A DNA stretch of 50,135 nt, taken from positions 1-50,135 of the forward strand of contig JABISF010000074.1 of NCBI GenBank assembly GCA_018699935.1, given 5' to 3'. The position numbers and the translations under genes were made by a program. The notes under the pieces were generated by a model that saw nothing but the letters and a program-made list of their open reading frames with translations, made no database searches and was not told where the DNA came from. Below, one piece after another: positions 42,965-50,135 of the stretch (position 1 is its first letter; each line of letters starts with the position of its first letter). The stretch comes from Flavobacteriaceae bacterium (GTDB lineage Bacteria > Bacteroidota > Bacteroidia > Flavobacteriales > Flavobacteriaceae).

Positions 42965-43897
42965 ATGCGTTACCAATATTTTTTAGCCTTCATTTTTGTT
43001 CAATTCACGTTCTCTGGATTTTCACAAGTTTTGGAAAACATCCGATCCACCATGGAGATCTATACCCTAGCCACTGGTGAACGCACTGTTTTGTGGGCTG
43101 AGGAAGATCATTTTGAAGCACCCAACTGGTCGCGGGATGGACAATCGTTGCTTTTCAATAGCCGGGGACTGCTGCACCAATGGGACTTGGCATCAAAAAC
43201 CAAAACCTTGGTTCCCACGGGAAATCTAAAAAACCTAAATAACGATCATGGAATTGCACCCGACGGGTCACAACTTTTGTTAAGTAACAACGAGCAAAGA
43301 GTGAAAGATACTGATTACCCCAATGGAAGTTCTAGAATATATGTAATGAATCGCGCGGGTGGGGTGCCCAAACTGCTCACGGAAAAAGCCCCTTCCTATT
43401 GGCATGGTTGGACTCCAGACGGGAAAGAGTTTGCCTATGTGGCACTTCGAAATGGGGATTATGATATTTATAAAATGGATATCAACGGTGGGGAGGAAAT
43501 TCGATTGACCACTTCTGAAGGATTGGACGACGGCCCCGACTATTCTCCGGATGGAACTATTATTTATTACAACAGCATGGCGTCTGGGCGTATGGAGTTG
43601 TGGCAGATGAATGCCGATGGGAGCGAAGCCGTTCAATTGACCAATGACCCCTATTCCAATTGGTTTCCCCATCCTTCACCCGATGGCAATTACTTGGTTT
43701 ACATCTCCTATTACGAGGATCAAGGAAGTAACCATCCGGCCATGAAAAAAGTGGCTTTAAAATTATACGATTTACGAACGAAAGAAATCAAAACACTTTG
43801 CAGCTTTACTGGAGGACAGGGTACAATTAACGTTCCCTCTTGGTCGCCCGATAGTACTCAATTTGCTTTTGTAAGCTATGTGCCATTGAATCAATAA
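42965..43897 (+). CDS. Exported TolB-like beta-propeller protein (PD40 repeats)
   Basis: 310 residues with a signal peptide (cleavage near 21, GFSQ). Six PD40-type blades are visible: [59 protein letters not shown] and [12 protein letters not shown]. The layout resembles TolB C-terminal domains and oligogalacturonate-lyase-like propellers, but the lyase's active-site motifs were not identified. A binding or lyase role in the periplasm is possible. It follows the carboxylesterase gene divergently (120 bp). Confidence 0.82.
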   Translation: MRYQYFLAFIFVQFTFSGFSQVLENIRSTMEIYTLATGERTVLWAEEDHFEAPNWSRDGQSLLFNSRGLLHQWDLASKTKTLVPTGNLKNLNNDHGIAPDGSQLLLSNNEQRVKDTDYPNGSSRIYVMNRAGGVPKLLTEKAPSYWHGWTPDGKEFAYVALRNGDYDIYKMDINGGEEIRLTTSEGLDDGPDYSPDGTIIYYNSMASGRMELWQMNADGSEAVQLTNDPYSNWFPHPSPDGNYLVYISYYEDQGSNHPAMKKVALKLYDLRTKEIKTLCSFTGGQGTINVPSWSPDSTQFAFVSYVPLNQ

Positions 43898-43942
43898 TCA
43901 TACAACAGGGTAGGTTTAAAACTTCTTTTATAAATACTTTAT

Positions 43943-43966
43943 AACCTCCTTTTGGAGGTTTTTTTT
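43943..43966 (+). terminator. Intrinsic terminator after the propeller gene
   Basis: AACCTCC-TTTT-GGAGGTT, a 7-bp perfect stem, followed by six T. Confidence 0.88.
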
Positions 43967-43990
43967 AAGTCCTTGTTGCTATTTCCTATT

Positions 43991-44020
43991 AAAAAACCCT
44001 CCACAAGGGAGGGTTTTTTT
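43991..44020 (-). terminator. Intrinsic terminator for the minus-strand gene at 44023
   Basis: CCCTCC and GGAGGG form the stem around a 5-nt loop. An A tract on the left gives a T tract on the minus strand. It could also stop plus-strand transcripts. Confidence 0.85.
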
Positions 44021-44022
44021 AT

Positions 44023-44775
44023 TTAGTTTACACTGCCTTGAAATTGCAGTAATTCTAGCAAAACGCGATGACGAAAACCATCGGGATCGTACTCTGCCAT
44101 TTTGGATTTAGACAAAATAGAAGTATCGTAATCCATAGGGGATAGGGCTTGTAAAGCACTCGCCATATCGGTATAGTGATCATAAGAAACAATGGAGGAT
44201 TCATTCATTCCTTGTGGATATACTTTGGCAAGGATTCCCCAACCCGCAAAACCATTTTTACCTAGGTTTTTTTGGAAATGAGGTTTCCAAAGCTTGAGGT
44301 TTTCATTCACAAACCCCGTCAAATCTTTCGGTTTGGAATAATTCCATACAGCATATTTAAACTCTTGTAAGGGCAATAACTCATCGATCAGTTTGAATCG
44401 ATCAACCATCAACACCTTTGAGATGTCATTGGTGGAAATCAAACTGGGATCCATTCCCAATACAGCTTCGGCATTTGCCCAAATTTGCATGCCATTTTCA
44501 AGTTGTTTAAAGTCCTTGTACACGAGTACAAAGGCGTGGGTTGGACGACTTTCATCATTTATCATGCCGGCATCAGCGACACGGAAAAAGGCGGTAGCCA
44601 AAAGTTTTCCGTTGTCTATGGCATTTTGCTTGACTTTGGACCAATGATTCATTTCTTTGGATTCAAATTCAGCAATATTTTCTGAAGCTACATGACGATA
44701 GTGAATTTCAATAATGTTCTGACCCATCATAGAAAGAGACATAAAGAAAAAGGAAACATAAAAAAGTGTTTTCAT
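44023..44775 (-). CDS. Exported protein of unknown function, paralogue A (two-repeat dimeric barrel-like)
   Basis: 250 residues with a signal peptide (cleavage near 18, MGQ). Two roughly 110-residue halves each look like a ferredoxin-like/ABM barrel: the first starts IIEIHYRHVASENIAEFES, the second FKYAVWNYSKPKDLTGFVNE and contains GWGILAKVY. It shares length, order and motifs with the gene at 44980 (HY at the first strand, K-QN-ID-GK helix, GW at the second half), so the two are tandem paralogues. No catalytic residues stand out. The gene begins after a leader motif shared with its neighbours. Confidence 0.7.
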   Translation of the reverse strand: MKTLFYVSFFFMSLSMMGQNIIEIHYRHVASENIAEFESKEMNHWSKVKQNAIDNGKLLATAFFRVADAGMINDESRPTHAFVLVYKDFKQLENGMQIWANAEAVLGMDPSLISTNDISKVLMVDRFKLIDELLPLQEFKYAVWNYSKPKDLTGFVNENLKLWKPHFQKNLGKNGFAGWGILAKVYPQGMNESSIVSYDHYTDMASALQALSPMDYDTSILSKSKMAEYDPDGFRHRVLLELLQFQGSVN

Positions 44776-44794
44776 TTAAATTGATTTATGATTA
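44776..44794 (-). repeat. Shared leader motif, copy 1
   Basis: On the minus strand AATCATAAATCAATTTAA lies directly before the ATG at 44775. It matches copies before 45720 and 47132 (consensus AATYATAAAYCAATYNA). Possible regulatory or translation signal. Confidence 0.5.
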
Positions 44795-44926
44795 GAACTT
44801 CTAATTTAAAAAAAAAATTGGGATTTAATAAATTCTAGGATTTTTTTTGGAGCAACTTTTTGTTGAGCTTGGCGATAAATCATTACCTAGATTGGTCGTG
44901 ATCGAATCTCGGAATTTATATCGCAT

Positions 44927-44955
44927 AAAAAAAGCCACTAAGTTGAGTGGCTTTT
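44927..44955 (-). terminator. Intrinsic terminator after the gene at 44980
   Basis: AAAAGCCACT and AGTGGCTTTT form a 10-bp stem with a 6-nt loop; on the minus strand the stem is followed by a T tract. Confidence 0.88.
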
Positions 44956-44979
44956 CAATTTTATTGGGTTAGTTGTTCA

Positions 44980-45720
44980 CTAACGGACAGCCATCACAAG
45001 ACTAAGCACTTCAACTTTTGTCATTTTTCTAAGTTTTAAAATATTACTGTAATTGGCTTTTTCTTGTTTTGAAAGTTGGGTCGCGACTCCTGAGTTTTTA
45101 TACATATCGTTCATAGACTCAAAAAAATTGGCCACCAGGTAATCATCTTCATCTTCGGCATGAGGAGTGTCAATGGAATGAAGTGCCCATCCTCTTAAAA
45201 GTGGGTTTTTTTTATGTGCAGGCATAAAATTGTTTAATTCCATCTGCTCATATTCGAAAAAATTTAAAAGATCAACATCCATATAGCCTAATTGAACAAC
45301 GTTTACAGGTTGTTCTTTTATGGGAGCAAATCCTCCTTTGAATGAAGTCATGATGACTTTGGAGCCAACAACTAGTGAAGATAGCTGTTCTCTTACTCGA
45401 GCTAATTCGGATTCTGAAAAAAGTGTTGTAGGGTTGTTGCCCATATCCATAGTTTCCAAAGAAGGTTCTAGGTGTATATAGAGAAATGTGGTGTGTGCTA
45501 TATCTTCTTGATTTTCAAGACGCCACATGTCCCAGCCTATTTTTTTGCCTGCGTCAATGTTCTGTTTGTGAATTTTAGAAAAATACGCTTTCTCCAAAGA
45601 AATCAATTTTTCAGCATCACTACTTTTGACCGTTATATAATGCATAACCACAGGCATGTTTTGTTGAGCGAGTGCTAATGAAACGGTAAATAGAAATAAT
45701 AATAAAATGGTTTTTTTCAT
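44980..45720 (-). CDS. Exported protein of unknown function, paralogue B
   Basis: 246 residues with a signal peptide (cleavage near 18, ALAQ). The first half starts VVMHYITVKSSDAEKLISLE and has KIHKQNIDAGKKIGWDMW; the second half contains FFEYEQMELNNFMPAHKK, RGWALHSID and DYLVANFFESMNDMYK. These positions line up with paralogue A at 44023. The fold may be two ABM-type ferredoxin-like repeats, as in heme-degrading or NIPSNAP-type proteins, but no such motif is decisive. It has its own terminator and leader motif, so it is expressed separately from paralogue A. Confidence 0.7.
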   Translation of the reverse strand: MKKTILLLFLFTVSLALAQQNMPVVMHYITVKSSDAEKLISLEKAYFSKIHKQNIDAGKKIGWDMWRLENQEDIAHTTFLYIHLEPSLETMDMGNNPTTLFSESELARVREQLSSLVVGSKVIMTSFKGGFAPIKEQPVNVVQLGYMDVDLLNFFEYEQMELNNFMPAHKKNPLLRGWALHSIDTPHAEDEDDYLVANFFESMNDMYKNSGVATQLSKQEKANYSNILKLRKMTKVEVLSLVMAVR

Positions 45721-45740
45721 TTTGATTGGTTTATGATTAA
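45721..45740 (-). repeat. Shared leader motif, copy 2
   Basis: Minus-strand AATCATAAACCAATCAAA ends directly at the ATG at 45720. Confidence 0.5.
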
Positions 45741-45854
45741 TAATTCATCCAAGTTAAAAATTTTATTTAGCATTCGTAGTCTTTGGACACAAAATTGAAT
45801 TACCCCCTCATGATTTAAAACCATTTTTGTGTTTCAACCCCCGGTTTTAAAAAA

Positions 45855-47132
45855 CTAGTCGGCAGTATAGCCCGACGCACCTTGATCGTTATCCTGAAAC
45901 ATGGTTCTCAAAGTTTCTTTACTCGGTTTAGAAATAACGGGTTCGAAATACTTTTTAAATAAGGCATATCCTAAAGGATTATTTGCAAGGATACCCTCAG
46001 GTGTTCGGGCATTGTCATTCCACTCGGGAGCAAGACTTCCACCTTCCCAAAATTCACTAAACTCCCACATCCCAAAGGTGAGTAAGTACTGGTATTCTTT
46101 AAGCATCACTGGCCAAGCATCTTGGTTGTTTATATTCCCCCCGTAGCCTTCAATGTCAAAAACCCCATTTTCATAGGCTTCCATCATTGCTGAGAAAAGT
46201 TCAGTATTGCTGATGTCCCCCAATTCAATCTCGATATCTAATGCTTCTTGGGATCCTTCAACGCCTCCTTTCACTCCAAAACGATGAATGGTATGCAATA
46301 GATGTTCTAAAATTTCAGCGATGTCATCATCTCCCGTAAAACGACTATCAATATTTTTATACCAGACCATATCATCTAAAAACATTTGGTCTTCAAATGC
46401 TTCCAGACCTGGATAGGATTGCCCTCTGTTATCATCAAGGAAATTGGGGTTATATTCCCCTCCTCCGCCATAGGCAATGCGTTGGCCTGTGGGATACCCC
46501 TTGTGCCATCCCTCTTCACCCAGTAGTGTTTTAATCATGGTTAGTTGAGCATCGGGGTCAATACCCTCGGCCTCTTTATTTATAAGTAATTTGATAGCTT
46601 GAGCCGCTTTATAAGCCCAAGCATCGGGGACGGCTTCCTGACCACCTATTGCTCCTGCAATAATTATTTTAATACCGTGAACCGTCAATGATCGATCGTA
46701 AAAGATGATGGGGTCAATCGTAACAAGTTCACCACTGGCATAATATGAAGTAGTGTTAACGATGATTTCTTGGAAAATGGGAGTCAAAGTAATATTTGCA
46801 TTTATAGAAAGGGTTAATTCAGATTCCGTTTCATCACGATCTACCCAACCTACAAATTCATACCCTTCATTTGGAGTTGCTGAAAGGGTCACTTCGGTGC
46901 CTTCATCATAGGTTCCTCCTTCGGAGGATACTGAACCGCCCTCCGCTGCCGAAACTGTTAGTGTATATTGTGTGGGTGTAGCCTCTGTTTCGGTTTGAGT
47001 TTCGGTTTCAGTGGTAGATGTTGTTGGTGTTTGAACTGAAGCGGGTGTAGTTGTATCTACTTCTTCAGTAGAACAGCTATTCAAAAAGTTGAAGCACAAA
47101 AAAACAGTTGAAAATAGAAATAAAAATCTCAT
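45855..47132 (-). CDS. Lipoprotein with InlB-type repeat and an unrecognised C-terminal domain
   Basis: 425 residues. Cys20 (LNSC) is the lipidation site. A Thr/Glu-rich linker (about 25-54; TETETQTETEATPTQ) is followed by one divergent InlB B-repeat (about 55-120; VSAAEGGSVSSEGGTYDEGTEVTLSA... in pattern, with GYEFVGWVDRDE). Residues about 125-425 form an acidic domain I do not recognise. It contains AWAYKAAQAIKLLIN, a tyrosine- and glycine-rich AYGGGGEYNPN, and EHLLHTIHRFG, where three His are spaced i, i+3, i+6 and might bind metal; it is not a canonical HExxH site. Function unknown. A leader motif precedes the start. Confidence 0.75.
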   Translation of the reverse strand: MRFLFLFSTVFLCFNFLNSCSTEEVDTTTPASVQTPTTSTTETETQTETEATPTQYTLTVSAAEGGSVSSEGGTYDEGTEVTLSATPNEGYEFVGWVDRDETESELTLSINANITLTPIFQEIIVNTTSYYASGELVTIDPIIFYDRSLTVHGIKIIIAGAIGGQEAVPDAWAYKAAQAIKLLINKEAEGIDPDAQLTMIKTLLGEEGWHKGYPTGQRIAYGGGGEYNPNFLDDNRGQSYPGLEAFEDQMFLDDMVWYKNIDSRFTGDDDIAEILEHLLHTIHRFGVKGGVEGSQEALDIEIELGDISNTELFSAMMEAYENGVFDIEGYGGNINNQDAWPVMLKEYQYLLTFGMWEFSEFWEGGSLAPEWNDNARTPEGILANNPLGYALFKKYFEPVISKPSKETLRTMFQDNDQGASGYTAD

Positions 47133-47150
47133 TGGATTGGTTTATAATTG
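47133..47150 (-). repeat. Shared leader motif, copy 3
   Basis: Minus-strand CAATTATAAACCAATCCA ends at the ATG at 47132; it agrees with copies 1 and 2 in ATAAA(C/T)CAAT. Confidence 0.5.
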
Positions 47151-47282
47151 AATTTCTAAGACACAAATTATATTCTTGAATCTAAAATGTTGATAATTAA
47201 TACTTTGAAAACCATCTCATCAATAATTTATCAAGTATCAACAGGGCTAGGAGCTAGGGGCAGGGAACTTTAGCCATAAATT

Positions 47283-47306
47283 AAAAAGATCCACTATTTC
47301 TAGTGG
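47283..47306 (-). terminator. Intrinsic terminator after the TM2 gene
   Basis: CCACTA-TTTC-TAGTGG, a 6-bp stem; on the minus strand it is followed by ATCTTTTTAA. Weaker than the other terminators. Confidence 0.6.
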
Positions 47307-47330
47307 CTCCTTTCAATTGTATTTGGACCA

Positions 47331-47663
47331 TTACCAGCCTGGGCCTAATGTACCCGCTATGATTCTGATAAAGTCAATCAGCACCCAAAATCCGAGACCA
47401 CCGAAGGTTAGTAATTGAACGACACCTTGCCAAATGTCACCTAAATAAAAACGGTGAACTCCAATAGCTCCGAAAAAAAAGCAAAGCACTAGTGCTACGA
47501 TTTGATTGTCACCGGCCACGGCTGTTGATGCAGAAGAATTCATTACGGTTGCATCAATGGACATTTCACTATTGTTTTTGACAACATTCCTTTTTACGGG
47601 AAAGGATGCAAATACATTTGTAGTGAATGTAAAAAGAAAAAGGTAAAGTAAAATCTGTTTCAT
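47331..47663 (-). CDS. TM2-domain membrane protein
   Basis: 110 residues with a signal peptide-like N-terminus (cleavage near 19, VFAS). The TM2 domain spans about 54-102: two helices joined by GAIGVHRFYLGDIWQGV, the hallmark motif, then GGLGFWVLIDFIRI. TM2 proteins are widespread small membrane proteins of unknown function. It lies 38 bp after the exported protein gene at 47702 and may be cotranscribed. Confidence 0.9.
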   Translation of the reverse strand: MKQILLYLFLFTFTTNVFASFPVKRNVVKNNSEMSIDATVMNSSASTAVAGDNQIVALVLCFFFGAIGVHRFYLGDIWQGVVQLLTFGGLGFWVLIDFIRIIAGTLGPGW

Positions 47664-47701
47664 TTTATTTAAAATTTAGTTGATTAAAGCTTTAAATATA
47701 T

Positions 47702-48592
47702 CTAATAATTTAATAGAATAATAGCTTTTTCTCCAGTTTTAAAATCCAGTTTAATTTTATGTAGTACTTTTTTTGAAGCATTTTCAATGATAATCGCAGC
47801 TGTTATAGGAGGGATTTCTCCTTCATCAATACCCTTTATTTCAAGGGTGTTTTTCTTTTTGTCAACATCTATTTCAAAGTAAGTTTCACTTTCAAGAATT
47901 TTAATATTCTCACCTTCCTTGTCATTACTTTTGACATGGATAATGTCTCCATCAAAGAGTTTGTAGTCTCTGATGTAAACCTTGTAGGGTTCCTCCAAAT
48001 TGAAATTTAACACATTATCTTTGGTCAGACTTATTTCATCATTGGGGGCGATGAATTGATTTTTCAAAGCGTTTATTTTTTCCTTAATGATTTCTAAGGA
48101 GTCTCCCAATTTTTTATTGACAAGATTGGAATTGTCCATCATTTTTTCTGTTTTGGCAAACCTTTTTTCAATGAAATCTTTTGAAACCAATTGGATGGTA
48201 CCGTTGATACAAGAAGCTCCATCGGTAAAAACACCCAGGAAATCAATATTAAGATTTTTGGCAGTAAAGAGTTCTTTTTCGTTTAGGTTAAAGGTTACCA
48301 AACAAAAATCATCAAAAGTGCTGTAGTCTGCTTTTGTATAGACCACCTCTTGTTCTTTGAAATAGATACGATCCCTAATGGTTTTGACTTCAAATGTAGT
48401 TTTGGTTTCAGAAGTGCCCCCTTTATCCGAAATGGAGTAGCCATTAATGACATTACCCAATCTTGTAATATTTATTTCATAGGGAAAGGTGACCGAGTCG
48501 TTGGTATGTATAAACCCGCTGAAACCAACAGATTCAAATTGCCCATAGGTCCATGTGGATAGGAGCAGCAATACTAAAACATATTTTTTCAA
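47702..48592 (-). CDS. Exported protein of unknown function
   Basis: About 296 residues from TTG 48592, which gives the signal peptide KKYVLVLLLLSTWTYGQ; a TTG 21 bp further upstream would add seven non-typical residues, and no ATG is available. The N-terminal half is beta-rich (FSGFIHTNDSVTFPYEINITR). A charged helical segment (about 160-195; KFAKTEKMMDN-like, LEIIKEKINALKNQ) separates it from a second beta-rich half. No domain recognised. AT-richer than the housekeeping genes. Confidence 0.65.
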   Translation of the reverse strand: MKKYVLVLLLLSTWTYGQFESVGFSGFIHTNDSVTFPYEINITRLGNVINGYSISDKGGTSETKTTFEVKTIRDRIYFKEQEVVYTKADYSTFDDFCLVTFNLNEKELFTAKNLNIDFLGVFTDGASCINGTIQLVSKDFIEKRFAKTEKMMDNSNLVNKKLGDSLEIIKEKINALKNQFIAPNDEISLTKDNVLNFNLEEPYKVYIRDYKLFDGDIIHVKSNDKEGENIKILESETYFEIDVDKKKNTLEIKGIDEGEIPPITAAIIIENASKKVLHKIKLDFKTGEKAIILLNY

Positions 48593-48747
48593 AATAATAT
48601 AGTCTGCGAGCAATAGTACTATTACTCAATTTTAAATGAAAACGGGTGTACCCTTTTGAATTTAATCTCAAAGCATTGAAATTAAAAAAAATAATACGGA
48701 TGTGGTTAATTGCACCTACTTTTTTTAAAATGTAAATAAGCTTTTTA

Positions 48748-48948
48748 TCAAATAACTTTACGAAAATAGTAACAAGAGTTCAATGCATATTGGACAACTT
48801 GGAACATTTCCCATCTATCTTGACCAAGTTCATTTGCAAACGGCATATCGGCAGGGATTTCTTTTGTTGAACCCCAACTACCCTGAATACCAATCCCTTT
48901 CCATAGAGTTTCATTGTCAAGCATAATCATTTTATATGCGTATTTCAT
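48748..48948 (-). CDS. Small DUF4177-like protein
   Basis: 66 residues. MKYAYKMIMLD, then FANELGQDRWEMFQVVQY and the end YYFRKVI follow the DUF4177 pattern (YeYKvv...LNelGkeGWelv...yyFkR). Function unknown. A complete promoter lies upstream: TTG (49003-49001), 18 nt, then TATATTTG (48982-48975), giving a leader of about 20 nt. Confidence 0.7.
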   Translation of the reverse strand: MKYAYKMIMLDNETLWKGIGIQGSWGSTKEIPADMPFANELGQDRWEMFQVVQYALNSCYYFRKVI

Positions 48949-48974
48949 TGTGTTATTTTTTTTGGGTTAAGTTA

Positions 48975-49003
48975 CAAATATAGAAATCAAAAAAGAATAT
49001 CAA
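48975..49003 (-). promoter_or_regulatory. Promoter of the DUF4177-like gene
   Basis: Minus-strand TTG, 18-nt spacer, TATATTTG; both elements match the Bacteroidota consensus. It lies at the 3' end of a possible small membrane ORF. Confidence 0.6.
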
Positions 49004-49178
49004 TAATCCTGCATTCCTCAACGAAGTACCAAAAGAAAACCAGACTTATTGTAACTAACAACTTTATAGAATAGTAGAGTAGTTCAGGGCTATTTTCATT
49101 GAAATACACAAAAATCAGTAATAGAATAAAATATATACTAATCAAGAAACTCCTTAGGAACCTTATCCCAGCTACCAT
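48987..49178 (-). CDS. Possible small two-helix membrane protein
   Basis: 63 residues from ATG 49178 (or 52 from TTG 49145, which would overlap the HTH stop by 8 bp). Two hydrophobic helices: SIYFILLLIFVYF and LLVTISLVFFWYF. It begins inside the 3' end of the HTH gene in another frame and has no other support, so it may be a chance ORF in AT-rich DNA. Confidence 0.35.
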   Translation of the reverse strand: MVAGIRFLRSFLISIYFILLLIFVYFNENSPELLYYSIKLLVTISLVFFWYFVEECRIIDILF

Positions 49179-49500
49179 AGTGGGCGAGTAGTTCAGGAGC
49201 AAAAGATTTTTTTATATCAACCTTACGAAACATTCTTTTCATCCCCCTTGCGTTTCCAACAGGTATAAGAGCATTACTGTCTATATACGCAGTAAGTGTA
49301 TTTTTAGTAATCTGTAATATTTCCATAACATCAGAAGCAGATAACAACTTACTATCCTGTAAAAGATTTCTTCTGCGTATTTTATGAAGATCATTTTCTC
49401 TTTCATTTTGCTGATCTACTTTAACAGATAAATCACTCACTAAATCTGTAAGTTCTTCTATCTGTTTTTTGAGTTCGTCAATCTGCTTTTGAGTATCCAT
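49138..49500 (-). CDS. Coiled-coil plus helix-turn-helix DNA-binding protein
   Basis: 120 residues from ATG 49500. Residues 1-45 form a heptad-like coiled coil (QIDELKKQIEELTDLVSDL). A MerR/excisionase-like (HTH_17 type) domain follows at about 50-105 (LLSASDVMEILQITKNTLTA, YIDSNALIPVG, RKVDIKKSF). Proteins of this form are common in Bacteroidota mobile elements and plasmids, where they act as small regulators. The -7 box ends 4 nt before the ATG, predicting a leaderless transcript. Confidence 0.75.
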   Translation of the reverse strand: MDTQKQIDELKKQIEELTDLVSDLSVKVDQQNERENDLHKIRRRNLLQDSKLLSASDVMEILQITKNTLTAYIDSNALIPVGNARGMKRMFRKVDIKKSFAPELLAHYGSWDKVPKEFLD

Positions 49501-49504
49501 AATA

Positions 49505-49512
49505 CAAATGTA
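49505..49512 (-). promoter_or_regulatory. -7 promoter box for the HTH gene
   Basis: TACATTTG on the minus strand (exact TAnnTTTG), 4 nt before the ATG at 49500. Confidence 0.5.
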
Positions 49513-49550
49513 TTGATTGTTGATATCTTTTCTAAAAAGATGGAAAATGA

Positions 49551-50051
49551 ATGGAAAATAGAGACCAAAAAACAAATCTTCAAGAATTATATGCAATTGG
49601 AACAGGATTAAACTCATTAGATGTTTCAAATAATTCCCAACTCACAAGGTGTTATACTCAAAGTAATTCTGGAAATTTAACCTGCGTTCAAGTAAATCAA
49701 ACACAACTCAGTAATATTCCTATCGGATTTACAAAAGACTCATCAACTTTCTATTCTTTAGATTGTTTTGACGACTCACTTGGAATAAGAGTAGAATCTG
49801 GTCAGGGCGGGTCAGTATCTATTAGTAGTAGGTTACAAAATCAAACATTAAGTGGAGGGCAGTCAAATACTTACAATAATGGTTATCATCCTGGTGAGAT
49901 TGTTACACTTACAGCGACCCCAGATAGTGGTAAAACATTTGCTGGTTGGAATTGTTCTGCTCATTGTGGCACAAATTCATTTACTTCATCACTAACTATT
50001 GATGTAGTGTTGGATAATGATACTATTGATATATCCGCATCCTTTAATTAA
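49551..50051 (+). pseudogene. 5'-truncated leucine-rich-repeat / InlB-repeat surface protein
   Basis: 166 residues are open after an in-frame stop at 49548. Residues about 9-65 are leucine-rich-repeat-like (LQELYAIGTGLNSLDVSNNS, then LTCVQVNQTQLSNIP), a Bacteroidota surface LRR type. Residues about 80-165 form a divergent InlB B-repeat (GQGGSVSISSR; YHPGEIVTLTATPDSGKTFAGW). There is no signal peptide and the LRR array begins abruptly, so the N-terminal part is lost. The same repeat domain occurs in the lipoprotein at 45855-47132. Probably a remnant of a larger surface protein broken at about 49550. Confidence 0.65.
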
Positions 50052-50135
50052 TCCCCATCACACTACAAACTTTCCTCAAACAACACACCCCTAAAACCAC
50101 TCCACTGTTATCTTAGATTAAGGCAATGGTGTCAA
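50052..50135. other. Window end, no feature recognised
   Basis: 84 bases after the broken LRR gene; no open frame, repeat or terminator was seen. Confidence 0.5.

Noticed and set aside
45814-45851. 9-bp inverted repeat TTTAAAACC / GGTTTTAAA with a 20-nt loop after the InlB lipoprotein gene
   Set aside because: AT-rich stem, long loop and no T tract on the coding strand; not convincing as a terminator.
49540-49559. Two copies of ATGGAAAAT separated by two bases, possibly a target-site duplication
   Set aside because: The copies are adjacent, not flanking an element, and are short AT-rich words; likely chance.
1-50135. CRISPR arrays, tRNA or rRNA genes, intact insertion sequences
   Set aside because: No regularly spaced repeats, cloverleaf-like T-loop signatures, rRNA segments or transposase motifs were seen.

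Overview
The window comes from a Bacteroidota genome, most likely a (marine?) member of the Flavobacteriaceae. Moderately AT-rich genes are preceded by the Bacteroidota -7 promoter motif TAnnTTTG rather than E. coli-type -10 boxes. There are many Tat-like or lipoprotein signal peptides, FecI-like ECF sigma factors, CarboxypepD-like and DUF4252/DUF6438/DUF6495/DUF6580 proteins, and typical Bacteroidota forms of CarB, RlmH, RdgB and the rpsF-rpsR-rplI operon. No tRNA, rRNA, CRISPR array or intact insertion sequence was seen. All function calls rest on motif recognition by eye.

Layout. 1-5.0 kb: the 3' part of carB, a DUF6580 membrane protein, and a cobalamin riboswitch driving a BtuB-type TonB-dependent receptor. 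5.0-10.1 kb: a secreted S41 peptidase, an ECF sigma / membrane anti-sigma-like / DUF4252 / DUF4252 operon, and purB. 10.2-14.0 kb: an accessory block with a sigma factor lacking region 4, a DUF6438 lipoprotein, a HExxH lipoprotein, an orphan FecI-like sigma factor and a stub of a CarboxypepD protein. 14.0-24.6 kb: housekeeping genes (a frameshifted HEAT-like gene, a CarboxypepD protein, rdgB, rlmH, yihY, priA, a LytTR regulator with a degenerate receiver, rpsF-rpsR-rplI, DUF6495, hisS, a sterol-desaturase family protein). 24.7-43.9 kb: a sugar-utilisation region. 44.0-48.6 kb: exported proteins of mostly unknown function (two tandem paralogues, an InlB-repeat lipoprotein with an unrecognised C-terminal domain, a TM2 protein and an unknown exported protein). 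48.7-50.1 kb: a visibly AT-richer edge with small genes, a coiled-coil HTH gene and a broken LRR/InlB-repeat gene.

How the genes work together. The minus-strand operon 31711-26778 encodes most of the non-phosphorylative L-fucose pathway: mutarotase, FucP-type H+ symporter, L-fucose dehydrogenase, L-fuconolactonase, 2-keto-3-deoxy-L-fuconate dehydrogenase and 2,4-diketo-3-deoxy-L-fuconate hydrolase, ending in pyruvate and L-lactate. L-fuconate dehydratase is not encoded in the window. Around the operon lie two Gfo/Idh/MocA oxidoreductases, a DUF1080 (3-keto-disaccharide hydrolase type) protein, a family 2 glycoside hydrolase, a second MFS transporter, a PhoD-like phosphatase, a xylose-isomerase-like TIM barrel protein, a type-B carboxylesterase and a TolB-like propeller protein. 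This suggests glycoside processing in the periplasm feeding fucose and other sugars inward, but no SusC/SusD pair and no sulfatase is present.

Most interesting for follow-up: the YxxxN (instead of YxxxK) active site of the putative L-fucose dehydrogenase and the missing dehydratase; a perfect 14-bp palindrome at the fucose operon start; the LytTR regulator without its phospho-acceptor Asp; the unrecognised lipoprotein domain at 45.9-46.7 kb; and a leader motif shared by three neighbouring exported-protein genes.
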